64,000 nt of DNA from an uncultured Kangiella sp. (GCA_947503345.1 CANNCW010000002.1:186001-250000); one strand, 5' to 3'; positions 27,490 to 39,945 are shown, numbered from the stretch's first letter. The notes: generated by a model from the letters alone, not told the origin. Translations and numbers: made by a program.

Positions 27490-27501
27490 ATTAAGCTGCG
27501 G
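27479..27501. repeat. Palindrome spanning the DUF1338 stop codon
   Basis: The arms CCGCAGCTTAA and TTAAGCTGCGG pair perfectly around a single central A, and the stop codon lies inside. No T tract follows on either strand. It probably marks the 3' end of two convergent transcripts. Confidence 0.5.
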
Positions 27502-27519
27502 GAATATTCATATTACAAA

Positions 27520-27786
27520 TTAACGCTGGCTATCAGCATTGCTGGTATGGCCTGTGTTATTTTGTAAACGTCTCAAGGCTTCTCTGTTACGATCAATTTC
27601 ATCACGAGTGTAACAAATGCGTCTAGGGAAGTTTGAACCAACTTTCTTCACAGTTTTGCAAATGACTTGGTCATTACTTGCTAATTTATCAGAGTCAACT
27701 GCTTTTGCTGCTGTCTCTGTCTTTGTCGTAGCACATCCTGAGATTACAAGTGCACATCCTAGACCAATAACTATATTTTTTAACAT
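27520..27786 (-). CDS. Small hypothetical lipoprotein
   Basis: An 88-residue protein with a lipoprotein signal ending VISGC (Cys18). The mature part contains VICKTVKKVGSNFPRRICYTRDE, with two cysteines framing a basic segment, a pattern seen in short proteobacterial envelope proteins. It ends in a charged, probably helical tail. GGAGAG lies a few bases before the ATG. Function unknown. Confidence 0.75.
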   Translation of the reverse strand: MLKNIVIGLGCALVISGCATTKTETAAKAVDSDKLASNDQVICKTVKKVGSNFPRRICYTRDEIDRNREALRRLQNNTGHTSNADSQR

Positions 27787-27929
27787 TTTCTCTCCAGTTT
27801 AATAAGCTTTCAATTTAATGAGCGTCTATTCATAATAAAAGTTACAAATAATTTTAAGGCTCCTATTTTTTAAGATAAAGCAAAAAAAATCTATAAATAT
27901 ATTGTAACAATTTTGTATTCCTGTGAAAT

Positions 27930-29207
<1,278 letters not shown>

Positions 29208-29250
29208 TTAAAGTTACGCCTGCAATCTAAAACGCAGGCATTCATCAAAA

Positions 29251-29631
29251 TTAGCTGGCTATTCTATCACCAAGCCAAGCGCCAACAAAGACCATAAAGA
29301 GACAAATCAGCAAGTTTGAAGCGATATAAAGCAATGCTTTTTGATATTGCTGTTGTTGGAATAACAAAAGTGCATCTACCGAGAAAGTAGAAAAGGTAGT
29401 CAAGGCGCCTAAAAAGCCGATCACAACGCCTTGTTTGATATTCAAAGAGATATTAGATTCTTGCCAGTAGGTTAGTAAAACACCAGCTACAAAACAGCCG
29501 ATAATATTGGCAATTAAAGTTCCCCAATAGATTTGCTCTCCAAACCTATCCAATGACCATTCCTTAATTTGAAATCGCGCCAGAGCACCTAATGCACCGC
29601 CAATGCCAATACTTACTGCTAAAGCCCACAT
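29251..29631 (-). CDS. crcB: Fluoride channel CrcB
   Basis: Small four-helix membrane protein that forms a dual-topology fluoride exporter. Family motifs are GGALGALARF, GTLIANIIGCFVAG and GFLGALTTFSTFSVD. About 126 residues. Its ATG overlaps the rarA stop codon by one base (TGATG); a TTG one codon upstream is also possible. No fluoride riboswitch was seen, as expected for an internal operon gene. Confidence 0.93.
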   Translation of the reverse strand: MWALAVSIGIGGALGALARFQIKEWSLDRFGEQIYWGTLIANIIGCFVAGVLLTYWQESNISLNIKQGVVIGFLGALTTFSTFSVDALLLFQQQQYQKALLYIASNLLICLFMVFVGAWLGDRIAS

Positions 29632-30971
29632 CAATAATTACCTCGATTTCTATTTCGGATCCATGACAATTTCTCAGCAATTTTTTTCTCAAGGCCACGA
29701 TCAACAGGATGATAATATTCGGTTTCACCTTTTTCATCAGGGAAATAAGTCTGCCCCGCCGAATGGCCACTAGGTTCATCGTGGTCATAGCGGTAACCAG
29801 TGCCATAATCTAAATCCTTCATCAACTTAGTTGGCGCATTTCGAATATGTATCGGCACTTCATAAGTTGGATCAGACTTAACATCCGCCATAGCTGTTTT
29901 ATAACTCGTATAAACCGCGTTACTTTTGGCGGCGCAGGCTAAATAAGTCAATGCTTGTGCAATCGCTAGCTCCCCTTCTGGGCTACCTAGCCGCTCTTGA
30001 ACATCCCATGCATTTAATGCGATGGTTAAACCACGAGGATCGGCATTACCGATATCTTCACTTGCCATTCGTACCACACGACGTGCAACGTATAAAGGAT
30101 CGACACCACCATCAAGCATCCGACAAAACCAGTAAAGTGCGCCATCAGGATTTGAACCGCGTACTGATTTATGTAAAGCCGAAATTTGATCATAAAAATG
30201 TTCACCGCCTTTATCGAAGCGACGTAAGGACTGAGTTAGCGTTTCTTCGAGAACCGACTTATTTATTTCCCAAACGTCTTCTTCAGATTGTTCTCTAGAC
30301 ATCGCCATTTCGCTGGCAATTTCTAAAAAATTTAATAAGCGACGTCCATCGCCATCCGCCGATTCAATTAAAATGTTTTTGCATTCCTCATTAATACTTA
30401 ATGCAAACTTACCCAAGCCCTTTTCTTTATCAGCAAGTGCATGTTCAATCAGATCCGAAAGCGCTGGATAGGACAAATCTTTTAATACAAATACTCGGGC
30501 GCGTGATAAAAGCGCGTTGTTTAATTCAAAAGAAGGGTTTTCTGTAGTCGCACCTATAAAAGTTACAGTGCCATCTTCTACAAATGGTAAAAATGCATCT
30601 TGCTGGGCTTTGTTAAAACGATGAACTTCATCTACAAACAAGATGGTTTGCTTGCCTTGAGTTTGATATTGCTTGGCTTCTTCAACCGCAGCTCGAATAT
30701 CTTTAACGCCTGCTAAAACCGCTGAAATAGTAATAAAATACGCATTAGAATTATGCGCAATCAGTCTAGCCAATGTTGTTTTACCAGTTCCTGGGGGACC
30801 CCAGAAAATTAATGAAAAAGGACGTTTTGAATCAATCGCTTGACGTAATGGCTTTCCCTCGCCTAATAAATGTTCTTGTCCAACGTATCCTTCTAAAGTG
30901 TTTGGCCGCATCCTATCGGCCAAAGGAATATAAACATTAGATTCTTGAAATAAGTTGGACTGTTGACTCAT
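29631..30971 (-). CDS. rarA: Replication-associated recombination protein RarA (MgsA)
   Basis: AAA+ ATPase of the clamp-loader/RuvB group that acts at stalled replication forks. Walker A is [12 protein letters not shown], Walker [17 protein letters not shown], sensor 1 [12 protein letters not shown]. The start MSQQSNLFQ... leads into [17 protein letters not shown], typical of the family. 446 residues. It begins 2 nt after lolA ends. Confidence 0.96.
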   Translation of the reverse strand: MSQQSNLFQESNVYIPLADRMRPNTLEGYVGQEHLLGEGKPLRQAIDSKRPFSLIFWGPPGTGKTTLARLIAHNSNAYFITISAVLAGVKDIRAAVEEAKQYQTQGKQTILFVDEVHRFNKAQQDAFLPFVEDGTVTFIGATTENPSFELNNALLSRARVFVLKDLSYPALSDLIEHALADKEKGLGKFALSINEECKNILIESADGDGRRLLNFLEIASEMAMSREQSEEDVWEINKSVLEETLTQSLRRFDKGGEHFYDQISALHKSVRGSNPDGALYWFCRMLDGGVDPLYVARRVVRMASEDIGNADPRGLTIALNAWDVQERLGSPEGELAIAQALTYLACAAKSNAVYTSYKTAMADVKSDPTYEVPIHIRNAPTKLMKDLDYGTGYRYDHDEPSGHSAGQTYFPDEKGETEYYHPVDRGLEKKIAEKLSWIRNRNRGNY

Positions 30972-30973
30972 TG

Positions 30974-31684
30974 TTAATTTTCGTTTTTTACCGCTTCGGT
31001 ATCCATAATTTGTGGAGGCTTGATTAAATCCGTTTCAGTATTACGAGAATCAATCAAATCAATTCCTACTGGAGGTTCAAATTTAAAAAAGTCATCAGCC
31101 AAAGATTGATTATATTGTTGCTCACTAAACTCAACGATAGTCGCCTGACCAAGATTATCTTTTACTTGGAATGCCACAAAATCATCAGCTTTAAATTCCA
31201 TCAACATTGATTCAAATAAGGCTTCTTCAGACTTTGGTCTAAGGTGAAAGATAACACTAGACTCTTCTCCATTTTGACCTCCATCTTGAACACGAGCAAT
31301 TAAATAATCTTTAATTATCGTATCCCCCGCATTACTCAATAAGGCAGCCGGAGAATTATTAAAAGACTCATCCAAGTTTGATACATTAATTTGCTCAATA
31401 TCCTTATCAAATTGCCAAAGATTCACACCATCAGAAACTATCTCTTGCTCATAAGGCTCAGACACTAACCATTTAAACTTCTTTGGACGTTGAATTTGAA
31501 AACTGCCACTTGAGCTATCTAATTCAGTACCTAATTCATCAATAACAATCTGTGAAAACTTCGCTTGCATTGATTCAATCTTCGCTAATCGTAACTTTAA
31601 ATCTTCACCTGCATCCGCGAATAAACTTACTGAAACAAAGCTCAAGGTTACAATTGCAACATTCTTTAACAAAATTTTTATCAT
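30974..31684 (-). CDS. lolA: Outer-membrane lipoprotein carrier protein LolA
   Basis: Periplasmic chaperone that carries lipoproteins from LolCDE to LolB. An N-terminal signal peptide (LKNVAIVTLSFVSVSLFADA) precedes the LolA fold, with the typical SMQAKFSQ and PKKFKWLVSEPYEQEIVSDG segments. The C terminus is about 25 residues longer than E. coli LolA and acidic. Lies between ftsK and rarA, its normal place. Confidence 0.92.
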   Translation of the reverse strand: MIKILLKNVAIVTLSFVSVSLFADAGEDLKLRLAKIESMQAKFSQIVIDELGTELDSSSGSFQIQRPKKFKWLVSEPYEQEIVSDGVNLWQFDKDIEQINVSNLDESFNNSPAALLSNAGDTIIKDYLIARVQDGGQNGEESSVIFHLRPKSEEALFESMLMEFKADDFVAFQVKDNLGQATIVEFSEQQYNQSLADDFFKFEPPVGIDLIDSRNTETDLIKPPQIMDTEAVKNEN

Positions 31685-31790
31685 TTCTAAACCTTAGCCA
31701 TAACATCGGCTATTACTATTCTTATCTATTTTATAACGCTAACTAACTGAATCGGGGCTTAATAGTCGTTATCTTTAACACCGAACATAA

Positions 31791-31823
31791 GTCACAAGAT
31801 CCCAGCTCAAAGCTGGAATGACG
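31791..31823. repeat. REP-like palindromic element
   Basis: Nested dyad: outer GTCA / TGAC and an inner perfect stem CCAGCT-CAA-AGCTGG (31802-31816). On the minus strand it begins GTCATTCCAGC, the form of a widespread extragenic palindrome in proteobacteria (from memory). It sits between lolA and ftsK; one copy in the window. Confidence 0.6.
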
Positions 31824-31857
31824 CACTTTTGAACTTTAGCGGCCTGGCTAGCTCAAA

Positions 31858-34182
31858 TTAGTCCTTAATAGGCGGTGGCGCCAAAACCTCACGCGTGCCG
31901 TTACTACCCATCTCACTGACAATCCCGGCAGCTTCCATGGCTTCTACCATTCTTGCTGCTCGGTTGTAACCAATTTTTAAGCGCCTTTGGATGCCTGAAA
32001 TCGAGGCTCTGCGTGATTCAGTGACTATGGCAACTGCTTGATCGAATAGTTCATCTTGTTCACTATCAGTTTCACCCGCCATACCAGGCATTCCCGGCAC
32101 AGGCACTTCACTAGTACCTTGAATAATCGCTTCTAAATAGTCTGGTTCACCGCGACGTTTCCAGTCTTCAACCACTCGGTGGACTTCATCATCATCCACA
32201 AAGGCGCCATGCACCCGCGTTGGAATGCTAGTGCCACCTGGTAAATAAAGCATATCCCCCATGCCCAATAATTGTTCCGCACCGGTTTGATCGAGAATCG
32301 TTCTTGAGTCAATTTTTGAAGAAACTTGGAATGCCATTCGTGAAGGAATATTCGCTTTAATCAAACCCGTAATAACGTCAACCGATGGCCTTTGTGTCGC
32401 CAAAATTAAGTGAATACCCGCGGCACGCGCTTTCTGAGCAATACGAGCAATTAATTCTTCAACTTTCTTACCAACAATCATCATCATGTCAGCAAGCTCA
32501 TCAATCACCACCACAATCGACGGTAACTTTTCTAACATCGGCGGTTCTTCTTCTAAGCCATCAGTGGGCTGCCAAAGCGGATCAGGAATTGGCTCGCCTT
32601 TTTCAATCGCATCGACCACTTTTTTGTTAAAACCCGCTAAATTTCTAACGCCCATCGCAGACATTAAACGATAACGACGCTCCATTTCACCAACCGACCA
32701 ACGCAAGGCATTAGCCGCATCTTTCATATCGGTAACCACTTCGCACAATAAATGTGGGATCCCCTCATAAACGCTGAGTTCCAACATTTTCGGATCGATC
32801 ATGATTAAGCGTAAATCTTCAGGCGTCGCTTTATACAACATACTGATGATCATGGCGTTCACGCCCACTGACTTACCCGAGCCAGTAGTACCAGCCACCA
32901 TCAGGTGCGGCATTTTCGCCATATTAACCACAACTGGATTGCCTGCAATGTCTTTACCTAAGGCCATCGAAAGTGGCGCTTTTGATTTATCAAATGCTTC
33001 TGACGCAATCACTTCTCTTAGACGAACAATTTCACGATTCTCATTCGGGATTTCAATACCGACATAAGTTTTACCGGGGATGACTTCAACTACACGAACA
33101 GAAGTTGTTGATAGTGAACGAGCTAAATCCTGCGCCAAATTAGTGATTTTACTGACTTTAACGCCTGGAGCTAAGTCGATCTCAAAGCGAGTGATGACAG
33201 GTCCTGGATGAACCTCCATGACTTGGACTTCAACTCCAAAGTCTTTGAGCTTTAGCTCTAGCAAGCGTGACATGGCTTCGAGTGCTTCTGACGAAACAGA
33301 AAATTTCGGAGGCTCTGGCGCGTCTAACAGTTCCACTTCCGGCATTGGCGTTACTGGACCATCAAAAAGTGGCGCTTGTTGTTTCTTAGCAGTAGCTTTT
33401 TGCACTTTCTTGCTAGGTGCTAATGGTGCAACCTTTGGCTCAATTTTTACTGGTTTACGTGCTTCAACCTTGGCTTTTTCTTGCTTGAAGGTTTCTTGGC
33501 GTTTCACCACCACTTGTTTAACTTCTTTTTCTTCGGCGCGCTTTTCTTTAGTTGTAGCCCACCAGACTTTTAATTTCTCCCAGCCATTGATGGTCATTTC
33601 ACCGGTTCTATCCATTAACTTTAACCAAGAAATACCGGCAAATAAAGTTAAGCCCGACAGAAAAATGGCCAATAAGATTAAGGTAGTGCCATACAAACCT
33701 AAGCCATCTAAAATTCCTGAAATTAAAAATTGTCCTAGAATGCCTCCAGATGAGTAACTTGGCTGTAATGAGGGATCGAAAAAATGCAAGGTCGATAAAC
33801 CGGCTCCTGACAGAATGGCCATAAGCAGTCCAGCACCCTTCACCAGCCAAAAGCTCTTTGGGTGCGAATTTTCAATTTTGCGCCCGCTGTAAACCAAATA
33901 ACCAACATAGCCGACGATTAGCGGCACTAAATAAGCTAAATAACCAAATAAATGTAAAAAGAAATCTGCAAACCAAGCTCCTGTTTTACCAGCTAAATTT
34001 CTAACACCTTGTCCATTACCATTAGTAAAAGCACCGGGGTCGTTATGATGATAAGAAACTAAAGCCAATAAAAAGAAAATAGCTAAAGTGATAAGCAAGA
34101 TCATGCCGCCTTCACTTAAACGCTTACGTAATAATGCTTTTGAATCAGTTTCCTGAGATGTTTTTTTGGTTGCTTGTGTCAC
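31858..34182 (-). CDS. ftsK: DNA translocase FtsK
   Basis: Septum-located DNA pump that resolves chromosome dimers with XerCD. Four N-terminal transmembrane helices (about 25-190) are followed by a short basic linker, the RecA-like motor (Walker [13 protein letters not shown], Walker [14 protein letters not shown]) and the winged-helix gamma domain ([21 protein letters not shown]). 774 residues, so the linker is much shorter than in E. coli. The start is GTG with AAGG upstream. Confidence 0.96.
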   Translation of the reverse strand: MTQATKKTSQETDSKALLRKRLSEGGMILLITLAIFFLLALVSYHHNDPGAFTNGNGQGVRNLAGKTGAWFADFFLHLFGYLAYLVPLIVGYVGYLVYSGRKIENSHPKSFWLVKGAGLLMAILSGAGLSTLHFFDPSLQPSYSSGGILGQFLISGILDGLGLYGTTLILLAIFLSGLTLFAGISWLKLMDRTGEMTINGWEKLKVWWATTKEKRAEEKEVKQVVVKRQETFKQEKAKVEARKPVKIEPKVAPLAPSKKVQKATAKKQQAPLFDGPVTPMPEVELLDAPEPPKFSVSSEALEAMSRLLELKLKDFGVEVQVMEVHPGPVITRFEIDLAPGVKVSKITNLAQDLARSLSTTSVRVVEVIPGKTYVGIEIPNENREIVRLREVIASEAFDKSKAPLSMALGKDIAGNPVVVNMAKMPHLMVAGTTGSGKSVGVNAMIISMLYKATPEDLRLIMIDPKMLELSVYEGIPHLLCEVVTDMKDAANALRWSVGEMERRYRLMSAMGVRNLAGFNKKVVDAIEKGEPIPDPLWQPTDGLEEEPPMLEKLPSIVVVIDELADMMMIVGKKVEELIARIAQKARAAGIHLILATQRPSVDVITGLIKANIPSRMAFQVSSKIDSRTILDQTGAEQLLGMGDMLYLPGGTSIPTRVHGAFVDDDEVHRVVEDWKRRGEPDYLEAIIQGTSEVPVPGMPGMAGETDSEQDELFDQAVAIVTESRRASISGIQRRLKIGYNRAARMVEAMEAAGIVSEMGSNGTREVLAPPPIKD

Positions 34183-34253
34183 AAATATTAATACCTTTAT
34201 TTTTCGATCATTCTACGCGTTATTAATCTAAATTAAAAAGCCCATTGCTCAGT

Positions 34254-34754
34254 TTAAATGGAAATGGGTAAATTGGGACTTTCTTTAACCTCTTCCATCA
34301 CCATGTAAGAGCGAGAAGCACTCACGCCAGGTAAGGTTAATAAGGTCTCACCTAACAATCTTCGGTAGGCCTTCATATCGGCCACTCTGGCTTTCAGTAA
34401 ATAATCGAAATCACCAGAAACCAAATGGCACTCCAAGATCATTGGCAAGTCCATCACTGCAGCTTTGAAGTCCTCAAATACGTCAGGAGAAGTTCGTGTT
34501 AACCTAATTTCCACAAACACCAATAATGACGCAGATAACTTCACAGGATTTAAGCGTGCGCCATAGCCTTCAATAAAGCCATTAGCTTCTAAGCGCTTCA
34601 CACGCTCCAAGCAGGGAGTGGCACTTAAACCTACTTTTTTGGCCAATTCCACGTTAGAAATACGGCCATTGAGTTGCAACTCTTTTAAGATCCGTAGATC
34701 AATTCGATCAAGAACTTGCTTATTTGCGCTATGCGTTTTCAACGTATAAATCAC
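34254..34754 (-). CDS. lrp: Leucine-responsive regulator Lrp
   Basis: AsnC/Lrp-family global regulator. The N-terminal HTH (LDRIDLRILKELQLNGRISN, VGLSATPCLERVKRLEANGF) and the C-terminal effector domain (ECHLVSGDFDYLLKARV, LGETLLTLPGV) match Lrp closely along the whole length. The start is GTG; no ATG is available. It lies upstream of ftsK, as in E. coli, and is divergent from ald, a common target of Lrp-type regulators. Confidence 0.94.
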   Translation of the reverse strand: MIYTLKTHSANKQVLDRIDLRILKELQLNGRISNVELAKKVGLSATPCLERVKRLEANGFIEGYGARLNPVKLSASLLVFVEIRLTRTSPDVFEDFKAAVMDLPMILECHLVSGDFDYLLKARVADMKAYRRLLGETLLTLPGVSASRSYMVMEEVKESPNLPISI

Positions 34755-34889
34755 TAAGAATTTAAAATCAATAGTTAATTATACCTCAAAATAGGAAAAA
34801 ACAGCAAATAAAACTGGTAAAAGCACTTTATAATAGCGCGATTCTCTTTTATGAATTCCATCATTTAACAGCGATATTGGAGACTAGTC

Positions 34890-36008
34890 ATGTTGATAGG
34901 TGTACCTAAAGAAATTAAAAATCACGAATACCGAGTGGGAATGGTTCCAGGTAGCGTTAGAGAGCTTATTGCTCATGGCCATGAAGTCATTGTAGAAACT
35001 AATGCTGGTAGCGGTATTGGTTTTACAGATGCGGATTATGAAACGGTTGGCGCTAAGGTTCTGGCAACTGCGGAAGAAGTGTTCGCGCAAGCGGACATGA
35101 TTGTGAAAGTAAAAGAGCCTTTGGCACAAGAGCGAGCACGCTTACGTGAAGGCCAAATCTTATTCACCTATCTGCACTTAGCACCTGATATGCCTCAAAC
35201 GGAAGATCTGGTGAAATCTGGAGCTGTTTGTATTGCCTATGAAACCGTAACCAGTTCGCGTGGCGGCTTACCATTATTGGCTCCAATGTCAGAAGTAGCT
35301 GGGCGTATGTCCATTCAAGCAGGTGCTGAATGTCTTGAAAAATCATCAGGTGGTCGCGGCATGTTATTGGGCGGCGTTCCAGGTGTATCGCCAGCTAAAG
35401 TTACCGTTATCGGTGGCGGTGTTGTTGGTACTAACGCTATTAAGATGGCGGTTGGCATGGGCGCTCGCGTTATCGTTCTTGATCGTAACGTGGACGTACT
35501 TCGTCGTATCGACGCTGAATTCGGCACTCAAGTAGAAACGGTTTACTCAAGCCATGACTCATTAGAGCGTCATGTAACCACTGCTGATTTAGTCATTGGT
35601 GGCGTGCTAATTCCAGGCGCAGCAGCCCCTAAATTAGTTACCGCGGAAATGGTTAAGAAAATGAAGCCCGGCGCTGTTTTAGTTGATGTTGCCATTGACC
35701 AAGGCGGTTGTTTTGAAACCTCAAAACCCACTACCCATGACGAACCAACCTTTATTATCGATGAAGTAGTTCACTACTGCGTAGCCAATATGCCAGGCGC
35801 TGTTCCAAGAACTTCTACTTTTGCACTAAACAATGCAACCTTGCCATTTATCATCAACCTAGCGAACAAAGGTTATAAGCAAGCCTTGGCTGATGATGAG
35901 CACCTATTAAATGGCCTAAATGTTTATCGTGGCAAAGTAACTGAAGCTTCAGTAGCGCAAAACCTAGGTTTTGATTTTGTAGATCCAAAGGAAGCTTTGG
36001 GATTATAA
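34890..36008 (+). CDS. ald: Alanine dehydrogenase
   Basis: NAD-dependent enzyme that interconverts alanine and pyruvate plus ammonia. Substrate-binding residues are in the N-terminal [17 protein letters not shown] segment, the catalytic region in [10 protein letters not shown], and the NAD-binding motif is [19 protein letters not shown]. 372 residues, the family length. ATATTGGAG precedes the ATG. Divergent from lrp, so Lrp control in response to alanine or leucine is likely. Confidence 0.96.
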   Translation: MLIGVPKEIKNHEYRVGMVPGSVRELIAHGHEVIVETNAGSGIGFTDADYETVGAKVLATAEEVFAQADMIVKVKEPLAQERARLREGQILFTYLHLAPDMPQTEDLVKSGAVCIAYETVTSSRGGLPLLAPMSEVAGRMSIQAGAECLEKSSGGRGMLLGGVPGVSPAKVTVIGGGVVGTNAIKMAVGMGARVIVLDRNVDVLRRIDAEFGTQVETVYSSHDSLERHVTTADLVIGGVLIPGAAAPKLVTAEMVKKMKPGAVLVDVAIDQGGCFETSKPTTHDEPTFIIDEVVHYCVANMPGAVPRTSTFALNNATLPFIINLANKGYKQALADDEHLLNGLNVYRGKVTEASVAQNLGFDFVDPKEALGL

Positions 36009-36009
36009 A

Positions 36010-36300
36010 ATGCCCCGAGCGTTATTCTTTTTATTAACCCTAGCGCTGGTTAGCTGCCAAGACAAAGAACCGCCTGCCGATGCAAAATACGTATCAACAG
36101 GCTACTTTTTGGGTAGCAAGCCATATTCTGATGATTACCTAATTGATTTTCATAAAGATTTTAAATTATGTGAGAAAACTGCTGAGCAATGGGCAATTCA
36201 GCAACAGAATAAAGGAAAGAAGGTTAATTATGGGTGCCAATCTATAAAAAGCTGGATGCAAATTAAAATGCACAAAAAGAAAATGCGAGAAACGCTTTAA
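36010..36300 (+). CDS. Small hypothetical lipoprotein downstream of ald
   Basis: A 96-residue protein with a short lipoprotein signal ending LVSC (Cys16). The mature part holds two further cysteines (FKLCEKTAE and NYGCQSIKS) that may form a disulfide, and a basic helical C terminus. Its ATG starts one base after the ald stop codon, so the two genes are co-translated. Function not known. Confidence 0.75.
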   Translation: MPRALFFLLTLALVSCQDKEPPADAKYVSTGYFLGSKPYSDDYLIDFHKDFKLCEKTAEQWAIQQQNKGKKVNYGCQSIKSWMQIKMHKKKMRETL

Positions 36301-36308
36301 AAACTTTA

Positions 36309-36333
36309 AACGCCACTTCTGTGGCGTTATTTT
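36309..36333 (+). terminator. Terminator after ald and the small lipoprotein gene
   Basis: Perfect 8-bp stem AACGCCAC / GTGGCGTT with a TTCT loop, followed by ATTTTT. It starts 8 nt after the stop codon. Confidence 0.88.
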
Positions 36334-36391
36334 TGCTTGAAATACAACCGGAAAACCCCATATCTATAGTAACGATAATAAAGAGTAATCT

Positions 36392-37042
36392 ATGGATAAA
36401 TTCAGACTAATAACGCTTAGTACCACCTGTTTTATTTCTTTTCTAATTTTCTGGATAACCTTTGTAGTTACTGTTGTTTGGGACCATTGCTGGAGCTTCG
36501 AACAATTTTGGTTTGAGACCCTCCTTCCCGCAACCCCTTATAATTGGTTTCTTTTGCTTTTTATTATTATTGCCTTATGGTGGCTCTCAGAAACTGCACT
36601 CGTAGTAATAAATAAATCATTCAACTTTTTCAATGTAAGCACGCTCAGTATTGTCTTGATATTTTTGTTAGTGCTGAGCATAGTTTTTTATAATTTCAAT
36701 ATTTACTATAATATAACCAAGGGAATCTCTGACAAGAAGAGTTTGATATTAATACATTATGAAGAGCCTACTGAGCAAGAAGAATATACTATAAAACTTA
36801 TCAATAAAGATGGTGATATAGTTCAAAAGCCAAGTTTCGATTACGACCACTGGCTCAATTTAAGAGATGCAAGAACTTGCGATCTAGGAGTAGACTTTAA
36901 TTCATATGATAAAAAGCAATGGCGCAAACTCAAAAATCAGTACGAGCTCTTCATCGGTTCCGAATATGAAAAAATTGGTTTAGATTATGATGTCCCTGCT
37001 AAATATAGTCGCAAATATGAGGCGCAAGTGCAGTCAAATTAG
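36392..37042 (+). CDS. Hypothetical membrane protein
   Basis: A 216-residue protein with three predicted transmembrane helices (about 9-30, 50-72 and 82-105) and a soluble C-terminal part of about 105 residues rich in charged and aromatic residues. The gene is more AT-rich than its neighbours, with many TTT, TTA and ATT codons, which could indicate transfer. No family recognised. It stands alone between two terminators. Confidence 0.65.
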   Translation: MDKFRLITLSTTCFISFLIFWITFVVTVVWDHCWSFEQFWFETLLPATPYNWFLLLFIIIALWWLSETALVVINKSFNFFNVSTLSIVLIFLLVLSIVFYNFNIYYNITKGISDKKSLILIHYEEPTEQEEYTIKLINKDGDIVQKPSFDYDHWLNLRDARTCDLGVDFNSYDKKQWRKLKNQYELFIGSEYEKIGLDYDVPAKYSRKYEAQVQSN

Positions 37043-37045
37043 AGC

Positions 37046-37189
37046 TTACAATTCAGCTTTCTTCATCAACCTCTCTGCTTGGACCATATTAAAACCATTG
37101 ACCTTTCGAAGACCTCCCATGAAGTTCAAAGGTTTAAAATACAAAGTTTCTAAAAATAGTAACCCAATATAAATTATTTCTTCCGACTT
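37046..37189 (-). pseudogene. Possible C-terminal gene remnant
   Basis: On the minus strand an open frame without a good start runs through hydrophobic residues (YIGLLFLETLYFKPLNF) and a basic, protein-like tail (GGLRKVNGF...ERLMKKAEL) to a stop at 37046-37048. It begins right after the cold-shock terminator. The sequence looks like the end of a real protein, but it is short and could be chance. Not recognised. Confidence 0.25.
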
Positions 37190-37191
37190 AT

Positions 37192-37225
37192 AAAAAAAGC
37201 CGCATCAAATGATGCGGCTTTTTTG
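37192..37225. terminator. Bidirectional terminator downstream of the cold-shock gene
   Basis: A 15-bp perfect stem (37193-37207 with 37210-37224), with A on the left arm and T on the right. Serves the minus-strand cold-shock transcript and any plus-strand read-through. Confidence 0.9.
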
Positions 37226-37242
37226 AAACAGTTATTAAGCGA

Positions 37243-37449
37243 TTAAAGCTTAGTAACGTTCGCAGCTTGTGCGCCTTTAGGGCCTTGTTCGATTTCGAAA
37301 GAAACCTTTTCGCCTTCGTTTAAACTTTTGAAACCGTCACCTTGAATTGCACGGAAGTGTACGAAAACGTCTTCGCCACCTTCTTGCTCGATGAAACCAA
37401 AACCTTTTGAATCGTTAAACCATTTAACAGTACCAGTGATTGCTGACAT
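37243..37449 (-). CDS. Cold-shock domain protein (CspA family)
   Basis: A 68-residue single-domain RNA/DNA chaperone. RNP1 is KGFGFIEQ and RNP2 is DVFVHFRAI. Sequence is closest to CspA/CspE-type proteins rather than to CspD, which has a longer C terminus. GGAGAT precedes the ATG. A long untranslated leader is likely (see next entry), as for other cold-shock genes. Confidence 0.93.
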   Translation of the reverse strand: MSAITGTVKWFNDSKGFGFIEQEGGEDVFVHFRAIQGDGFKSLNEGEKVSFEIEQGPKGAQAANVTKL

Positions 37450-37784
37450 ATTATATCTCCAAGCGTATATCGCTTATTTAAGTCTGTTGCCAAAGTCGGC
37501 ATTTTTTTACTGAACACTAATGACATTACTATTAGGATATTAAGCGTTGCTACTAAACTCTAGTAAATCAGTTTCGTGTTAAAACAGACTTGCTTGGGTA
37601 GTACCGTCGAACTTTAAAATCTTCCATAGCTGTTACATTAACCAGCAAATAGTACGATACAGTATTTGGTGAAAATGTAAAGCGATAATGCCCTAAATTT
37701 CAAATGGTTAGACATTTTTTAAAGCTCTTGGTAACTTAGAATAGGTCAGCTAATTCAGTTTTAACTTATGGATAGGAGAATCTA
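37450..37784. promoter_or_regulatory. Intergenic region: cold-shock leader and DUF1801 promoter
   Basis: 335 bp without a gene. On the minus strand it should hold the cold-shock gene's leader, with a small TGCC/GGCA hairpin near 37480-37500. No convincing -10/-35 pair was assigned. The plus-strand end carries AGGAG just before the DUF1801 start. The reading frame at 37320-37526 is a shadow of the cold-shock gene. Confidence 0.4.
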
Positions 37785-38210
37785 ATGAGTAGCTCGAATA
37801 AAACCCAGCCTAATGACGGCGATGTTTTGGCCTTTTTAAATTCAGTTGAGCATCAAAAACGTCGTGAAGATAGCTTGAAAATGCTAGATATGATGAGTGA
37901 AATCACTGGTGAGAAGGCGGTTATGTGGGGCGACTCCATTATTGGCTTTGGTCAATACCGCTATAAATACAAATCTGGTCGGGAAGGCGATTGGTTTTAT
38001 ACAGGATTTTCGCCACGTAAACAGAATCTAACTCTGTACATTATGGATGGGTTCAAGAAGCGCCCTGAACTACTGGAAAAGATTGGTAAATGTAAGACCA
38101 GCGTCGCTTGCTTATATATCAATAAGTTAGAGGATGTCGATGAAAAGGTTTTGCGTCAAGTGATTAAGGAATCAGCCAGTTATGTTAAGAAAAACCAATC
38201 AGCTTGTTAA
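37785..38210 (+). CDS. DUF1801 domain protein
   Basis: A 141-residue cytoplasmic protein of the DUF1801/YdhG-like fold, with the conserved WGDSIIGFGQYRYKYKSGRE segment and the downstream YIMDGF and CLYINKLEDVD motifs. AGGAG lies six bases before the ATG. The molecular role of the family is not known to me. Apparently monocistronic. Confidence 0.82.
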   Translation: MSSSNKTQPNDGDVLAFLNSVEHQKRREDSLKMLDMMSEITGEKAVMWGDSIIGFGQYRYKYKSGREGDWFYTGFSPRKQNLTLYIMDGFKKRPELLEKIGKCKTSVACLYINKLEDVDEKVLRQVIKESASYVKKNQSAC

Positions 38211-38333
38211 GGTAGTTACTCTAGCCACTATTGAGCTCATTGATATTTTCTATGGCCACAATTAATCCTTTGGCTTGGGTTTATTTTTAGAGCCCAAGCC
38301 CCTACAATCACTGCATCAAAAATATTACTTTAG

Positions 38334-39296
<963 letters not shown>

Positions 39297-39313
39297 AACT
39301 AGAAGTTATCATT

Positions 39314-39337
39314 AGGGCGGTTTAACCGCCCTTTTTT
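39314..39337 (+). terminator. Terminator after trxB
   Basis: Perfect 9-bp stem AGGGCGGTT / AACCGCCCT with a single-base apex (functionally a small loop), followed by six T. It lies 18 nt after the stop codon. Confidence 0.9.
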
Positions 39338-39354
39338 ATTTCGAGCACTACATC

Positions 39355-39870
39355 ATGAGCAACCATTTGAAATTCTGCCTGTTATCCTTAGATGATGCTG
39401 AGCAACTTCTTGCTTTCGAGCTTGCAAACCGCGAGTGGTTTGAAGCAACTATCGAGAAACGAAATGATGAGTTTTATAATTTGTCTTTTATTGAAAAGCA
39501 TATAAGGCAATTTCTGGAGCTTTATAAAAGCAAGCAAATGTATCCAGCCCTTGTAAAAGATCATCAAGGAATAATATTAGCAAGAACCAATCTACGACTT
39601 AATAACGATGGCTTTAACACCTTCGGTTATCGAGTTTCAGAAAATGCCTCAGGTAAAGGCGTAGCCACTTTTGCCGCTAAGCAAATGATAAACATTGCAA
39701 AACAAGAATTTCATTTACCCAAAATTTCAGCTTTTGTGTCAATCGAAAATACAGCCTCTGAAAAAGTCTTAACTAAACTAGGTTTTACCAAGAGCAGCCT
39801 GCATCCTAATTCAGCACTAGTGAAAGGGAACTGGCTAGACTGTCACGAGTATTATCTCAACTTACTCTAA
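39355..39870 (+). CDS. GNAT-family N-acetyltransferase (RimJ/RimL type)
   Basis: A 171-residue acetyl-CoA-dependent acetyltransferase. The acetyl-CoA-binding loop is visible in FGYRVSENASGKGVATFAAK, followed by the SIENTASEKVLTKLGF motif typical of the RimJ/RimL group. The substrate could be a protein N terminus or a small amine; not predictable. Begins shortly after the trxB terminator. Confidence 0.85.
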   Translation: MSNHLKFCLLSLDDAEQLLAFELANREWFEATIEKRNDEFYNLSFIEKHIRQFLELYKSKQMYPALVKDHQGIILARTNLRLNNDGFNTFGYRVSENASGKGVATFAAKQMINIAKQEFHLPKISAFVSIENTASEKVLTKLGFTKSSLHPNSALVKGNWLDCHEYYLNLL

Positions 39871-39945
39871 TTCCAAATCGCTTTTACAAGCTAAACAAGC
39901 CATAATAGGCATTGATAACTTTGAGCCCATCTATTTGAGTACTCT

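Noticed and set aside
29251..29631. Search for a fluoride riboswitch before crcB
   Set aside because: crcB starts within the rarA stop codon, so there is no leader to hold one.
33218..33757. 179-residue plus-strand frame within ftsK
   Set aside because: Lies wholly antisense to the ftsK linker and motor coding region; composition is a mirror of that gene.
37320..37526. 68-residue minus-strand frame over the cold-shock gene
   Set aside because: Out-of-frame shadow of the cold-shock coding region and leader; no family signature.
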